A DNA stretch of 23,455 nt, from contig JAQGDQ010001704.1 of NCBI GenBank assembly GCA_030141605.1, forward strand, positions 5,001 to 28,455, read 5' to 3'. This DNA comes from Tubiluchus corallicola. Taxonomy: Eukaryota; Priapulida; Priapulimorpha; Priapulimorphida; Tubiluchidae. A program made the position numbers and the translations under genes. Under the pieces are notes generated by a model that did no database searches, was not told where the DNA came from, and was given only the letters and a program-made list of their open reading frames with translations. Shown here piece by piece: positions 1-10,348 of the stretch (the first letter of the stretch is position 1; each line of letters begins with the position of its first letter).

Positions 1-27
1 GTTCAAAAATATGATGATACACGACTT

Positions 28-130
28 TTAAACACGTGACAACTGATAACACGTACTGCAGTGAGCGACAGTACTCTTTCTACCTTAAGTACAGCGTCTT
101 AATTCAGACATGTGCGCATGGCCGCATGCG
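28..130. repeat. Interspersed repeat, inverted partner at 22240-22325
   Basis: The segment contains CGTGACAACTGATAACAC, then GTGAGCGACAG, then CAGACATGTGCGCATGGCC. The same blocks in the same order occur on the opposite strand at 22240-22325. Two diverged copies of one block in opposite orientation indicate a dispersed repeat. No coding capacity or terminal repeats were recognised, so the class is unknown. Confidence 0.6.
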
Positions 131-1346
131 CACAACAGCGAAACGCCACGTTGCTTGGACTGTGAAGCAAATTGTACTTCCCTCACATGCACCGGTTACG
201 CACAAGTATAAAGAAAGAATCAAAGAAAATTATTATATAAAATTATTATATTGAATATTATCGATAATAATAAGTGAAAGCATGGGGTGCTGCAGTACCA
301 CAGTATCCATACACGAGCCGCCACTGGAAACAAAATAGCTGTAAGTAAGAAAATGAACTGTTTCACCTGATTTTATTCAGGAACACGAAGGTATAATAAG
401 ACAGAACATAAAAAATTCAACAATCAAAGCCATCTTTATCACAGGCACATAAAACATTTATAGTTAAAAACAACATAACTTTATTAAAAACGTTTACATT
501 AAAAAGTTAAAATCAAGAAAAACATTTCGCTAGCTGCTGCTGCCATCATCAGTGGTAAATTTTCAAACATATAAACTGTTTATATAGGCAGAACTTATGC
601 ACTAATTAAGCAGTTAACTAGGAGCCAAGTAGATAATGAATCAGCAGACCAGTAAAGAAATTGGTACAGCAACTTAAGTACTAATTATGTATTTATAAAA
701 GCCAAATAGGTAATCATAAGCAGACCTTTGCGCATATTAAATATTAATTTTATTTCTACACATGTCCACACATGCGAGCACACATTTTTTGTACACACAT
801 GCATTCACGCACACGCACACACACACACGCGCACACGCGCGCGCACGCACGCACGCGCACACGCACACAGTCGTAAATAAGCTTGTACTTATATTTCGAA
901 ACCAATTTTCACAAAAGACACAATACTAATCTATAATATGCAATCATTTTACAAGATGCAGAACAATCAACTAAACATCTGTTTCATCAACTATCAACAA
1001 GCAGTTTTGCGTGAGAACGTACTATACAGTTCAGTACATGTGGAATGCACCTGGTTTCACACTTGTTGAAAAGCAATCCCCAATCCCACGGGTGTTAAAC
1101 TTTTCTATAATGATTTGCATAGGCGCTAGCAGTGAAATAAACAGACCTGGGTAACTGCGCTTAGTGCTAAGCTTGGACGGCAGTTTACCGTCTTCCGTCC
1201 CTTGCATGAAAAACATAGGTGGCCTTCGGTAGCGAAAGGGTTAAATTCTTATTTAAAACATCTCTTACAATCAATACTAACAGTCCTGTAAGATTTTTTG
1301 CGTCTCAACTGCTTTATGATTTGCATTCAGTTACAGTCTAGTCTTC
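131..1346. other. Gene-free AT-rich stretch; 3' flank of the first Gly-rich gene
   Basis: I see no credible exon here. It holds an alternating AC/GC microsatellite (791-870) and otherwise unstructured AT-rich sequence. The stretch just below 1347 should include the 3'UTR of the minus-strand gene. No AATAAA is close to the stop; the nearest minus-strand AATAAA match is near 750, about 600 bp away, so the transcript end is unplaced. Confidence 0.5.
791..870. repeat. (AC/GC)n alternating purine-pyrimidine microsatellite
   Basis: The tract alternates purine and pyrimidine (CACACGCGCACACGCGCGCG type) for about 80 bp. It is the class of sequence able to adopt Z-DNA. It lies downstream of the first Gly-rich gene with no obvious link to it. 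Confidence 0.9.
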
Positions 1347-1709
1347 TTATTTGCCATAACCGCCGTAACCATGACCACCATAACCATGGCCACCATGACC
1401 ATAACCTCCATAACCACCGTATCGGCGACCGCCGTAACCATGGCCACCATGACCATAACCATGACCACCATGACCATAACCGTAACCTCTGCGACCGTAA
1501 CCAATGGCATACAGGAGTGATCTGGCAAACACGGTAGCCGGACTCTGCGTGGTGGTGGTCGTAAGGAGATTGATTAGGTAATACAGGTTGTGTCCAACGT
1601 GACCACCGTATCCGCCGTGACCATAACCACCATGGCCGCCGTAGCCACCGTAACCACCATGACCGCCGTAACCACCATAACCAGCAGAGTGGGCAATGCA
1701 CAAATGGAC
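1347..1709 (-). CDS. Secreted Gly/Tyr/His-rich protein, body exon (paralog 1)
   Basis: The exon encodes 120 residues and a stop. On the minus strand it starts right after a strong acceptor (TTGTTTCTACAG, AG at 1711-1710) in phase 0. It opens with VHLCIAHSA, which would finish a signal peptide, with likely cleavage after SA. Residues about 10-40 form a Gly-rich arm (GYGGYGGHGG). A central module follows: LINLLTTTTT, then FARSLLYAIGYG. A second Gly-rich arm with RR-containing units (GRRYGGYG) runs to a C-terminal Lys. The layout matches four other minus-strand exons in this window, so this is a tandem paralog. I found no signal-peptide exon between here and the next paralog at 3384; it may use a divergent or distant one. 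Composition suggests an extracellular structural or matrix protein; that role is inferred. The antisense frames (HNHGHH, MVMVVM) are shadows of this exon. Confidence 0.68.
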   Translation of the reverse strand, partial: VHLCIAHSAGYGGYGGHGGYGGYGGHGGYGHGGYGGHVGHNLYYLINLLTTTTTQSPATVFARSLLYAIGYGRRGYGYGHGGHGYGHGGHGYGGRRYGGYGGYGHGGHGYGGHGYGGYGK

Positions 1710-1887
1710 CTGTAGAAACAACAGAGTGTTAAAGTGTGATAAAAGCCACGCAAGCTGTAATCATGCCTAGGATCTCGGCCACTGAATTGTGTACTCTAAG
1801 TAAAGTAAATGATCAAGCAGCGGAATAAGTAAGTAACCAAGAAAAAAATGGTTGATAGGTATTTAGGCAGACAGAGAGGGAAGCAAA

Positions 1888-2262
1888 CGAGTGAGTGAGT
1901 GAGTGAGTTAGTGTGTGAGGAAATTATTGAGTGAGTCAGTGGCGAGTGAGTGGTGAGCGAGTGTATGACTGAGTGAGTGAGTGAGTGAGTGGTGAGTGAG
2001 CGTATGACTGAGTGAGTGAGTGTCCGTGTGTGTGAGTGAGTGGCTGAGTAAGTGATTGAGTGAGTGAGTAAGTGAGTAAATGACTGTATGACTGTATGAC
2101 TGAGTGAGTGTGTGACTGAGTGAGTGAGTGAGTTAGTGAGTGAGCGACTGAATTAGTGAGTGATTGAGTGTGTGAGTGTGTGTGTGTAGGTGAGTGACTG
2201 AGTGTTACTGAGTGAGTGAGTAAATGAGTGACTGTGTGACTGAATCAGTGAGTGAATGAGGA
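1888..2262. repeat. (TGAG)n-type degenerate microsatellite
   Basis: About 375 bp of GTGAGTGAGTGAGTGA-type sequence with interspersed ACTG, GTGT and TTAG variants. It lies upstream (5') of the first body exon, where an intron or promoter is expected. The unit repeats the splice-donor hexamer GTGAGT on the + strand, which is noise for gene finders here because the genes run on the minus strand. Confidence 0.9.
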
Positions 2263-3383
2263 AGGAGCGAATGAGAAAATAAACAAGTATGCAAGCAATA
2301 AAATGAGCAATTAGACGATTTCAATAAGTGAAAGAAGCTGATCAAGGAGCAGTGAGTAAAGAAACGTAACGAGAAAAGCACCTATTGCATCTTTGAATTT
2401 TAATGCAACAGCTAAATCTAAGCAGGACTTAAGTCAAATCAAATAACCCAATGTAACTGATGTAATTTATCTAGATTGACGCTTATTAATTTATTCTAAT
2501 CTGACGCATTAATTGAGTAATTTATAAATGTTCTGGCTCGGTGACTGAGTGACTCATCTTGAGAAAGTGACTAACTGACTAGCTGACCGATTGACTTATT
2601 TATCGACTGATCTTTCTGAACTAAAATACAGTGTAGATGTTCTCACACCTTTGGTGTGCAAATGAGTTATCAAATAATTTGAGCCCAGGCAGCGATAATA
2701 CACTACTCGTAGGTTAGTTAAGTCAATGAAAAGCATGTTTGACATTTCGTCGTGTTTTTGTAAACGAGAACACAAAATAGATGAGAACAATTGGTATTGA
2801 TAACAACAACAAGATGACATTTTATTAACAACAAAAATTTAAATAATTGCTAAAATTATAAACGACAAACTCAATGGAAACAGAGTAGCATGTCATGGCG
2901 TATTAAAGCAGTGGGTTCTTCCTTTCAACCAAATAGGGCCTATTACACTGTAAACTGCCACTGCAATACAATGACACAAAACGTATTATACTTAATATTT
3001 CAAAAACTCATTTTAGTTTTGTAAACACCAGAATATCTCTTCACTGTTTCTTGTGGTAGGCTTGCACCCATTTATGAGTGCAGGGCCTAATGCTGGTATT
3101 GTGTTGTAGAAGTTGAATAAACTGATTTCAATAATCCAACATTCATACTTTTGTTAATTGTCACTGGGTGGCATGGGCATCGTAATATTTATATCCCAGG
3201 GGCCTAGAAAATCACAATTCGGCCTTGGCAATAAAGCTGATATTTTAAACAGAACCGGGGATTAAAAAGCACAACAACATAGTGACTAACTGACTACTGG
3301 TACTGACTACTGTTACTGACTACTTTCGTGGCTTTTCTTTTAAAACAAGTTAGTATTTTATGTTAACAGCGTCAAATCACAGA
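2263..3383. other. Gene-free interval between paralogs 1 and 2
   Basis: AT-rich sequence without a recognisable exon. I searched the minus strand for an ATG plus hydrophobic codons ending in a GT donor, to supply the first paralog with a signal peptide, and found none. A 74-codon minus-strand frame at 2596-2820 has no coding character. The 3' flank of the gene at 3384 lies at the right end. Confidence 0.45.
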
Positions 3384-3728
3384 TCATTTTTTCTTCGCAT
3401 AACCACTGTATCCGTGACCACCATATCCATGACCTCCATATCCATGACCACCGTATCCATGGCCTCCATAACCATGACCACCGTATCGGCGACCGCCGTA
3501 TCCATGACCACCGTAACCATGGCCTCTGTGTCTTAGAAAATAGTACAGCGTCAGTGCAGCAGGACTAACAGTAGTCGTTGTAGTGAGAAGATTAATCAGA
3601 GAGTACAAGTTGAATCCACCGTATCCACCGTGTCCATAACCGCCATGGCCATAGCCACCGTGTCCATAACCTCCATGACCATAACCACCACCGTGTCCGT
3701 ATCCATGACAATTAATATAACTGAATGC
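3384..3728 (-). CDS. Secreted Gly/Tyr/His-rich protein, body exon (paralog 2)
   Basis: The exon encodes 114 residues and a stop. It begins in phase 0 after the acceptor TTATTCTTCTAG (AG at 3730-3729) with AFSYINCHGYGHGG. The first arm carries GHGGYGHGGYG repeats to about residue 38. The central module reads LYSLINLLTTTTTVSPAA and then LYYFLRHRG, where the FARSLLYALG motif of its relatives is diverged. The second arm is a run of GGHGYG hexapeptides ending in YSGYAKKK. A basic C-terminal tail after a Gly/Tyr-rich body is also known from pearl-oyster shematrins, but nothing else proves that relationship. No ATG opens this frame; translation must come from an upstream exon, which I could not locate between 3729 and 5275. 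A sclerotised or matrix protein is the inferred role. Confidence 0.68.
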   Translation of the reverse strand, partial: AFSYINCHGYGHGGGYGHGGYGHGGYGHGGYGHGGYGGFNLYSLINLLTTTTTVSPAALTLYYFLRHRGHGYGGHGYGGRRYGGHGYGGHGYGGHGYGGHGYGGHGYSGYAKKK

Positions 3729-4739
3729 CTAGAAGAATAAGTAACGATTGTCAAGGCGATCATTCCTCAACTCAAGGATTTTAATTTTTAGGCTTCCATT
3801 TAAAAATGAAATTAAAAATTCAATAAAAAATTTTTGCGCATGCGTAGTACGTATTGCACAGTAATGTATAGATTTGTTGAATTTTGCATAAAAAATCACA
3901 AAATGTATAAAAACATATTAAAAAATATTAATTTTAACATTAAAAGAATATTATAAATCATAAAAAATTATCATTTACAGTAAACAGTGTATTTATTCGG
4001 CGCATGAATACACACCAAACACGAAATGCTTGCGCCCGCTTGAGATGCTGCTTGCCGACGTGAGATTGTACACAACACCAAGAGTGTGGGGAGGGTTTAT
4101 AAAGACCTAAAATAACGTATAACTACTAAAATAATTATAGCGTCCCTACTTCGCGGAAATTCATTTATTGCGGGTGGGCCTGGAACGGAACACTCGCGAT
4201 AAGTGAGGGATATGCATAGTTTTATGTTGTTGCCAAACAAAATATTTAAATGTTTAGCATAGAACGAGCTTTCAAAGCTAAACAAATAGTAAGCAGCAAA
4301 AGCTCAAAATGGCTTTAACTAGCTGTTACTCTAATACAGAATAATTTCACAAATTAGGCTGCAGGGAGATTAGAGCTCTGCATGTTTAACCTAAGCTTTT
4401 TTAACGTTCTATTTACTTTTTTAATGAGTACTCGCAAAGACCTGCAAATAATATAGTTTTTATGTCAAACTAGGTAACAGACCGCGTATAATGGCTGAGC
4501 TTTTTAGCTGGTAATAAGAATCGATCCTAAAGACGATAATTACTTTGTGTTGTGACAAAAGAGCAACACGCCGCCGTCTTGCAATGGTACCGAAAAAACT
4601 GGTGCCGCATGTCAATGGATTTGTTGATGATATGATGGTTAGCACCACGTGTGTGGGCGTGCTTACAAGAGACGCGTGTCAGGAAGTAACGTAAGCACTA
4701 CACGGTGTTCTGGACTTTATGAATGATGACCTTCTATTC
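3729..4739. other. Gene-free AT-rich interval
   Basis: About 1 kb upstream of paralog 2. I searched specifically for a signal-peptide micro-exon with a GTAAG or GTGAG donor on the minus strand and found none. The short open frames at 4097-4285 and 4460-4648 show no family resemblance and are treated as chance. Confidence 0.45.
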
Positions 4740-4740
4740 T

Positions 4741-4860
4741 TGAACAATAAATTTCTACAAGTTCGAGTCCCGCATTGTCTTGAACAATGAATTTATACAA
4801 GTTCGAGTCCCGCATTGTCTTGAACAATGAATTTGTACAAGTTCGAGTCCCACATTGTTT
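4741..4860 (+). repeat. Three tandem 40-bp units with tRNA B-box-like core
   Basis: The unit repeats at exactly 40-bp spacing (start points 4741, 4781, 4821). Each unit contains GTTCGAGTCC at 4761, 4801 and 4841, matching the TpsiC-loop/B-box consensus GGTTCGANTCC of RNA polymerase III genes. No acceptor stem, D arm or anticodon arm could be folded upstream, so this is not an intact tRNA. It may be the amplified end of a tRNA-derived SINE. Confidence 0.85.
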
Positions 4861-5275
4861 AACGTTTCATTACCGTCGAAATGATTGAAACGATTTTACA
4901 GATGCGAAAACTTGTCTCTTCGTTAAACCCAAAACCAGTAGTGAGACCTTCGCTTCCAAACGATCACATGGTCTGCCCGAACGCATTAGTCCAAACAAAC
5001 GGTTGCTGATTTTCAAAACATGCAACGGAAAACCAAAATTGTTTTTGTGTGTGATTTTCGCACCGTTTCTTAAGTGAAGTTCTGACGTGATGATTTCTGC
5101 TTTTGCAAAAGGTTTGCAGGCTGGTTACGAGAAAAATGTTGTATAACGAGGAATCCATTCATATTCGATAAGCAACTTTTGTTTGAATTCTTGCATAAAT
5201 TACCAGACAGTGAATAACTGCATTTGTTCTTTGAACTCCAGTGGATGTCAATGTCTTTTCTTGGTTCTGCTTTTA
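4861..5275. other. Gene-free interval, 3' flank of paralog 3
   Basis: No exon, repeat or RNA gene is recognisable in this 415-bp stretch. It must hold the 3'UTR of the minus-strand gene ending at 5276, but I found no clear AATAAA. Confidence 0.45.
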
Positions 5276-5776
5276 CTAACAGTAATGAGCATGATAATTA
5301 GAACTAACGAATCTTAGGCCACCATATCCACCATTTTTATGTTTTCTATATCTGTGACCTCCATTTCCATGGCCACCATATCCATGACTATTGAGTCCAT
5401 GACCACCATAGGTATGACCACCATATCCAGGTGGACAACCATGTCTATAAGTACCATATCCATGGCCACCATAACCATGGCCACCATAACCATGGCCACT
5501 GTATCCATGGCCACCATATCCATGGCCACCATACCCATGGCCACCGTATCCATGGCTACCATGTCCATGACCACCATACCCATTGCCGCCATACCCGTGA
5601 CTACCATATCCATGGCTACCACGACCAAGAGCGTAGAGAAGAGAGCGAGCAAAAGAATTTGTTGGTGCTGCCGTTGTTGTGGTTCTTAGCCGTATGTAAT
5701 AGGTGTTGTACCCGTTGCCGTAGCCGTGGCTTCCATAGCCACCGTAGAACGCCAAAGCCGCATCTTTCCGTATATC
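5276..5776 (-). CDS. Secreted Gly/Tyr/His-rich protein, body exon (paralog 3)
   Basis: The exon encodes 166 residues and a stop, the longest body of the five. It starts in phase 0 after the acceptor ATTTCTGCTGCAG (AG at 5778-5777). Joined to the micro-exon at 6422-6460 it gives a 179-residue precursor, with likely signal cleavage after DAALA and a mature start of FYGGYG. The first Gly-rich arm is short (about residues 10-25). The central module follows: RLRTTTTAAPTNS, then FARSLLYALG. A long second arm repeats SHGYGGHGYGG about ten times, is interrupted by RHGCPPGYGGH, and ends in a basic patch (HRYRKHKNGG) and a non-repetitive tail. The two cysteines (CPPG and the C-terminal residue) are unusual for the family and could form a disulfide. 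An extracellular structural role is inferred from composition. The antisense (MSIST/HIHGHH) and frame-shifted (MVAMDMVAM) readings are shadows. Confidence 0.75.
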   Translation of the reverse strand, partial: DIRKDAALAFYGGYGSHGYGNGYNTYYIRLRTTTTAAPTNSFARSLLYALGRGSHGYGSHGYGGNGYGGHGHGSHGYGGHGYGGHGYGGHGYSGHGYGGHGYGGHGYGTYRHGCPPGYGGHTYGGHGLNSHGYGGHGNGGHRYRKHKNGGYGGLRFVSSNYHAHYC

Positions 5777-6099
5777 CTGCAGCAGAAATATGGATAGGTG
5801 GTATAATGACCACGTGCAGTCCACGTGGTAGTCCACGTGCATTTGACATTTTTATAGTGAGCTGAAGTTTTCGTGAACTGAAAGTTTTTGTAGTTTCTTA
5901 ATGGGTCACCATTCTTTGATCAATTATTTATTTAAAACAGGCCAGTCAAACGTGGTAGGTTTGTTAATCGTAATATGATTCCCGTATTTTGTATCAAATA
6001 ACCTAACAAGAATTGATGAAATTGTGTATGAAACAATTAACGAAGACGCCATACTTTATGGAGTTTTCAAATTCTTAAGCTAGCATGAATGACATCAAT

Positions 6100-6253
6100 T
6101 TTTAAGTAACCCCCAATAACCAACGAATTTTCCATCATTTTTATTAAAAAATAACAACGTTCCTACTGCACACTAGTAGTCAGTGTGAGTAGAAACGTTG
6201 CTGTTTTTCAATAATAATGATAAAAAATTAGTTGGTTATTGTGGGTATTTAAA
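6100..6253. repeat. Fold-back (hairpin) MITE-like element in intron of paralog 3
   Basis: The left arm (CCAATAACCAAC... CATCATTTTTATTAAAAAA... AACGTTCCTACT) is mirrored by the right arm (AGTAGAAACGTT... AATAATGATAAAAAATTAG... GTTGGTTATTGTGGG). The arms are near-perfect complements around a centre near 6176, giving a hairpin of about 145-150 bp. The outer edges lie next to TTTAA on both sides, compatible with a short target duplication. It has no coding capacity and sits in the intron between 6422 and 5776. Confidence 0.8.
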
Positions 6254-6421
6254 ATGATAACGAAGCAGGAAATCATACTTGTCATAGTAATGGAGACGAT
6301 ATTTAAAACATGTGTGTTTCTAAAACGCAGAGAAATTGGAAAAATGAAGGAAGAAGAAGTAATAAACAGATAAGAAAAAAAGAAGGAAGTGAGTTAAAGA
6401 TTTAAAAATGAAAAAACTTAC

Positions 6422-6460
6422 CAAAACGAATATAAGAAACACAATAAAAGTCGATTTCAT
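6422..6460 (-). CDS. Signal-peptide micro-exon of paralog 3
   Basis: Thirteen codons, MKSTFIVFLIFVL, end in TTG followed by the consensus donor GTAAGT. The Met-Lys start plus an uninterrupted hydrophobic core is a typical secretory signal. Phase 0 fits the body exon at 5776, about 650 bp downstream on the minus strand. Ten bases upstream of the ATG is a strong acceptor (CTTATTTTCAG, AG at 6472-6471), so the real first exon is probably a noncoding exon further upstream. The same arrangement is seen for the two other signal exons in the window, which supports all three. Confidence 0.72.
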
Positions 6461-6522
6461 AATTTTACACCTGAAAATAAGCAAAGTGTTGCAATAACAA
6501 GCGCACAATAACTATTGTTACA

Positions 6523-6598
6523 GCTGTTGTTGTTGCTGTTGCTGTTGCTGTTGTTGTTGCTGCTGCTGTCGTCGTCGTCGCTGTCGTCATATTCGTCA
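6523..6598. repeat. TGT/TGC/TCG trinucleotide tract
   Basis: Degenerate trinucleotide repeat (minus strand CAG/CAA/GAC). It lies in the presumed 5'UTR intron of paralog 3, just upstream of its acceptor. One minus-strand frame reads Asp/Ser/Asn runs, but it continues straight into the intron-acceptor region and the signal exon in another context, so I treat it as noncoding. Confidence 0.8.
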
Positions 6599-7276
6599 CT
6601 GTCTGCGTCAATATAAACAAAACTAAGAGTATTGCTATGCATGATTACAACTAGTTTCTTGCATAGCAAACAGAAACGCAGTACTTTAAAGGAAATAATA
6701 ACAATTCCGTGTATTTAATCTTGAAATAAAAATCACATCAACGATTAGTTATTACCGTTCATTCCTATTGAAATATCAATTTCATTATCAATAAACCGAT
6801 GTCAAGGTTTTTCACTTTCGCTTTACTGATTCAAGTGCAAAGCAAGCGATTATAATCAAAAGATAAACTACAAGGAATTTAATCTTACCGTTAAGACGTT
6901 CAACAAAAACACGAAAGATCTCAGAGATGATAAAAACGGAAAACATTTGATGTAATAGTCAGATACGCACTGTTGATACACCTCGCCTGGGTAAACCCAA
7001 TTTGTCGGTTTGGAGTTTCCAAAGCGAAAGTGTGTCCCAGTATACACGCACTGGTACCCAGTCCGACCCAATTTTTTTATGAATTAAGACCATTCTTTCT
7101 TAACTAACAGTGTGCCAGCATTGTCCGTGTGTTACGGTGTGTATTGTTTACTGCAGCCTGTAAGTGGCGCAAAGCTAATAAGTGTTTGGGCGTTAATTTG
7201 GCTGTTTGATTAGAATTATTTCAAGGTCAGTTTTTTCAAGACAAATTACAAAAGCCGACGCAGACTCGATAACCAA
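6599..7276. other. 5' flank of paralog 3
   Basis: AT-rich sequence in which the promoter and first noncoding exon of paralog 3 would be expected. I see no convincing TATA box, exon or repeat. Confidence 0.4.
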
Positions 7277-8212
<936 letters not shown>

Positions 8213-8453
8213 AACCAGTTATTTTTTTGCTCTCTTTTCATACATTTTTCTCTGCCTCTTATTAAGCACTGCTTTCTTATTTCTCCAATAAGTTCGTATC
8301 CGCCGTACCCTTCCCGTTTTTTCCCTTCTCCTCTTTTCTAAGAAAATAGTTTTGCTCCATATTATTATTATTTTACTTTATTAAAGACAAAATAACCCGT
8401 TATCCTTCAACGGAATAGTTTAAATTCGAAATGCTCGTTGCAAAATGTTGAAA

Positions 8454-9140
8454 TTAAAGGACAAGAAAAGGGGTGCCTGAAGCAGGATTCAGAAAAATTG
8501 CCATAAAAAATTATATTACTTTATAGCATATATGGTATTGCGTTAAAAGGAATTTTTGTTTGTCTTTATTTTAAATTTCCCACAATAGTGTTATTGACAA
8601 TACTGACAATACTCGCCATTACATGACGTCATATACGCACAACGTAAACCAGGGGAAGAAAAGGCAATGTTAAATTATGACCCAAAAAACTTTCCGTGCA
8701 AATCTGTATTACTTAACATTTCGCTTACCTGCTGGAAAGACTTATGCAACTAGAAATAATAATTTAAAATGTTTGTGCCAATTGGCAAAATGTTGCTGAC
8801 TCACCATCCAGGGTGCGCCACTCACTAAACAAAAACGTATTTTTAATCTTATTGATATGATACAGTAATTTAAAATTTTACTCAGTTAGTGACGTGTGTG
8901 CTACGAACGCTCTGATTATTTTTCAAACTTTACTCAATGTTATCTAAACTTGTTTCAAACGACGTACCATCAAAATGGCTGCGTCTAATAACGGTCATCG
9001 CGGGAGTTTAAATTTATCTTTTATACAGCGTTACTGCCGATTGAAGTCCTGCACGCAAAAAGGCAGTATGTAAGTGATATAAAATTTCAAGACGAATTTT
9101 TCAAGCTTTATGTTTATGAAGGGTTTTCTTTGTCTAAAAA
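8454..9140 (+). mobile_element. TTAA-flanked non-autonomous DNA element, copy 1
   Basis: About 687 bp homologous, in opposite orientation, to 19639-20522. The left end reads TTAA then AGGACAAGAAAAGGGG. The far end of the other copy is the inverted counterpart (AGCACAAGAAAACCC next to TTAA), so the element has terminal inverted repeats and probably a TTAA target. Internal landmarks conserved in both copies are a TGACGTCA (CRE-like) site, CTCTGATTATTTTTCAAACT and CCATTTTGA/TCAAAATGG with GCTGCGTCTAA. The right end here (TCTTTGTCTAAAAA) is degraded. No transposase frame is present. A TTAA target is typical of piggyBac-type elements, but the terminal sequence is not the classic one, so the class is tentative. 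Confidence 0.7.
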
Positions 9141-9239
9141 AACGCTTTATTTGATGCACCATGCTGACTCATGATACAGACATACCCTGACTGACAGCCA
9201 GGTGGAGCCAGTTAGCATATGCAAAATTAAAGGAAAGAA

Positions 9240-9430
9240 CAACTCACTGAGTATGTTGGATCTATTTTGCTTTTGTCACTTATGCTACGAATGCTCTGAT
9301 TATTTTCTCAAACTTTACGCAATGTTATCTAAATTTGTAGAGACAGAGGGAGAGAGAGGGGGGTGAGAGAGAGAGAAGGAGAAAGAGAGAGAGAAAAGGA
9401 GAAAGAGAGAGAGAAAGAGAGAAAGAGAGC

Positions 9431-9490
<60 letters not shown>

Positions 9491-9701
9491 TACAGAGAGA
9501 GAGCAAGAGAGAGAAATAGAGTGACAGAGAGAGAGAAACAGAGCGACAAACAGAGAGAAAGAGAGCGACAGAGAGAGAGAGCGAGAGAGAGAAAGAAAGC
9601 AACAGAGAGAGAGAAAGAGAAAGAGAGCGACAGAGAGAGAGAAAGAGAGCGACAGATAGAGAGAGAGAAAGAGAGAAAGAGAGTGACAGAGAGAGAGAGA
9701 G

Positions 9702-9736
<35 letters not shown>

Positions 9737-9966
9737 AAGAGATAGTATATTATTATTATTTAACATGTAAAGTAATTATTGCACCAGAAATCATATTATT
9801 GATTTACTGACAATATAAAGTAATTTAAACTTTTGCTTAGTCAGTGAAGAATATGCTACGAATGTTCTGATTATTTTCTCTGAATTTGTAGCAAATGACA
9901 TTACCGTTAAAACGTCAATACGAATTTCTAAGCTTTATGTGAGTGGAAGGTTTTCTTGTGCTTTAA
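9240..9966 (+). mobile_element. Rearranged partial copies of the same TTAA element
   Basis: The diagnostic block GCTACGAATG(C/T)TCTGATTATTTTCT occurs at about 9283 and again at about 9855, with its counterpart near 8900 in copy 1. The right end at 9940-9966 (GGTTTTCTTGTGCTTTAA) is the intact terminal inverted repeat plus TTAA that copy 1 has lost. A GA tract interrupts the block. This looks like nested or tandemly rearranged copies of one element. Confidence 0.6.
9340..9747. repeat. (GA)n polypurine tract
   Basis: About 400 bp of GAGA with AAAGAGAGCGACAGAGAGAG variants, lying inside rearranged copies of the TTAA element. The sequence after it (TTTAACATGTAAA) resembles the one after the GA tract at 19739-19866 (ACAACATGTAAATT), so the tract probably travelled with an element and did not arise here. 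Confidence 0.9.
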
Positions 9967-10348
9967 ATTCAAGTCGAGTTTCACTATAATCTAAAGCAGA
10001 CGGTATTGTAACGATGTCTCAAATGAAAATTCTGCATCGCTTGATGATTGGCTGTGTGGAAACGTGTGAAAGGCTTCACAAACTTCCCTTTTACTTCCTT
10101 CCTAAAAAAATAAAATTGAAAGAAAAAATAAAAGAATCATAACGTACAATTAATCGCTAATATTATGCAAATTGAATGTGTTTACTTCACAGACTCAAGC
10201 TACATTTTACATTATGGCAAATTCATGCACTACAAACCGCTATTCCGTACTTAACACAGAGCTTAGCAATGTTATGGTTGTGGCAGACCTGGCACTTAGC
10301 TCATTGACAAGGGCAACTAGGAAAGCGTGGCAGATGCTGCTGCGTAGA
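9967..10348. other. Gene-free interval next to the 5S-like repeats
   Basis: No exon recognised. On the minus strand the 5S-like array continues into GC-balanced sequence (about 10230-10348, CATCTGCCACGC... GTTGCCCTTGTCAATGAGC) that could be the body of the same repeat family, but I cannot prove it. Confidence 0.35.

Noticed and set aside
1298-1537. Plus-strand HDHNHGHHDHN frame (histidine-rich)
   Set aside because: Antisense shadow of paralog 1; the minus strand carries the conserved module.
4741-4860. tRNA gene
   Set aside because: Only the TpsiC/B-box part is present; no acceptor stem or anticodon arm can be formed.
5339-5865. Plus-strand frames reading MATISMATI and HIHGHHNHGHH
   Set aside because: Antisense shadows of the minus-strand GYGGHG exon, which has an acceptor, a signal exon and family support.
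6457-6669. Asp/Ser/Asn-rich acidic frame on the minus strand
   Set aside because: Trinucleotide microsatellite in the presumed 5'UTR intron of paralog 3; it ends in the splice-acceptor region.
9315-9766. Leu/Ser-rich frames in the GA tract
   Set aside because: Same microsatellite artefact, and the tract sits inside rearranged mobile-element copies.
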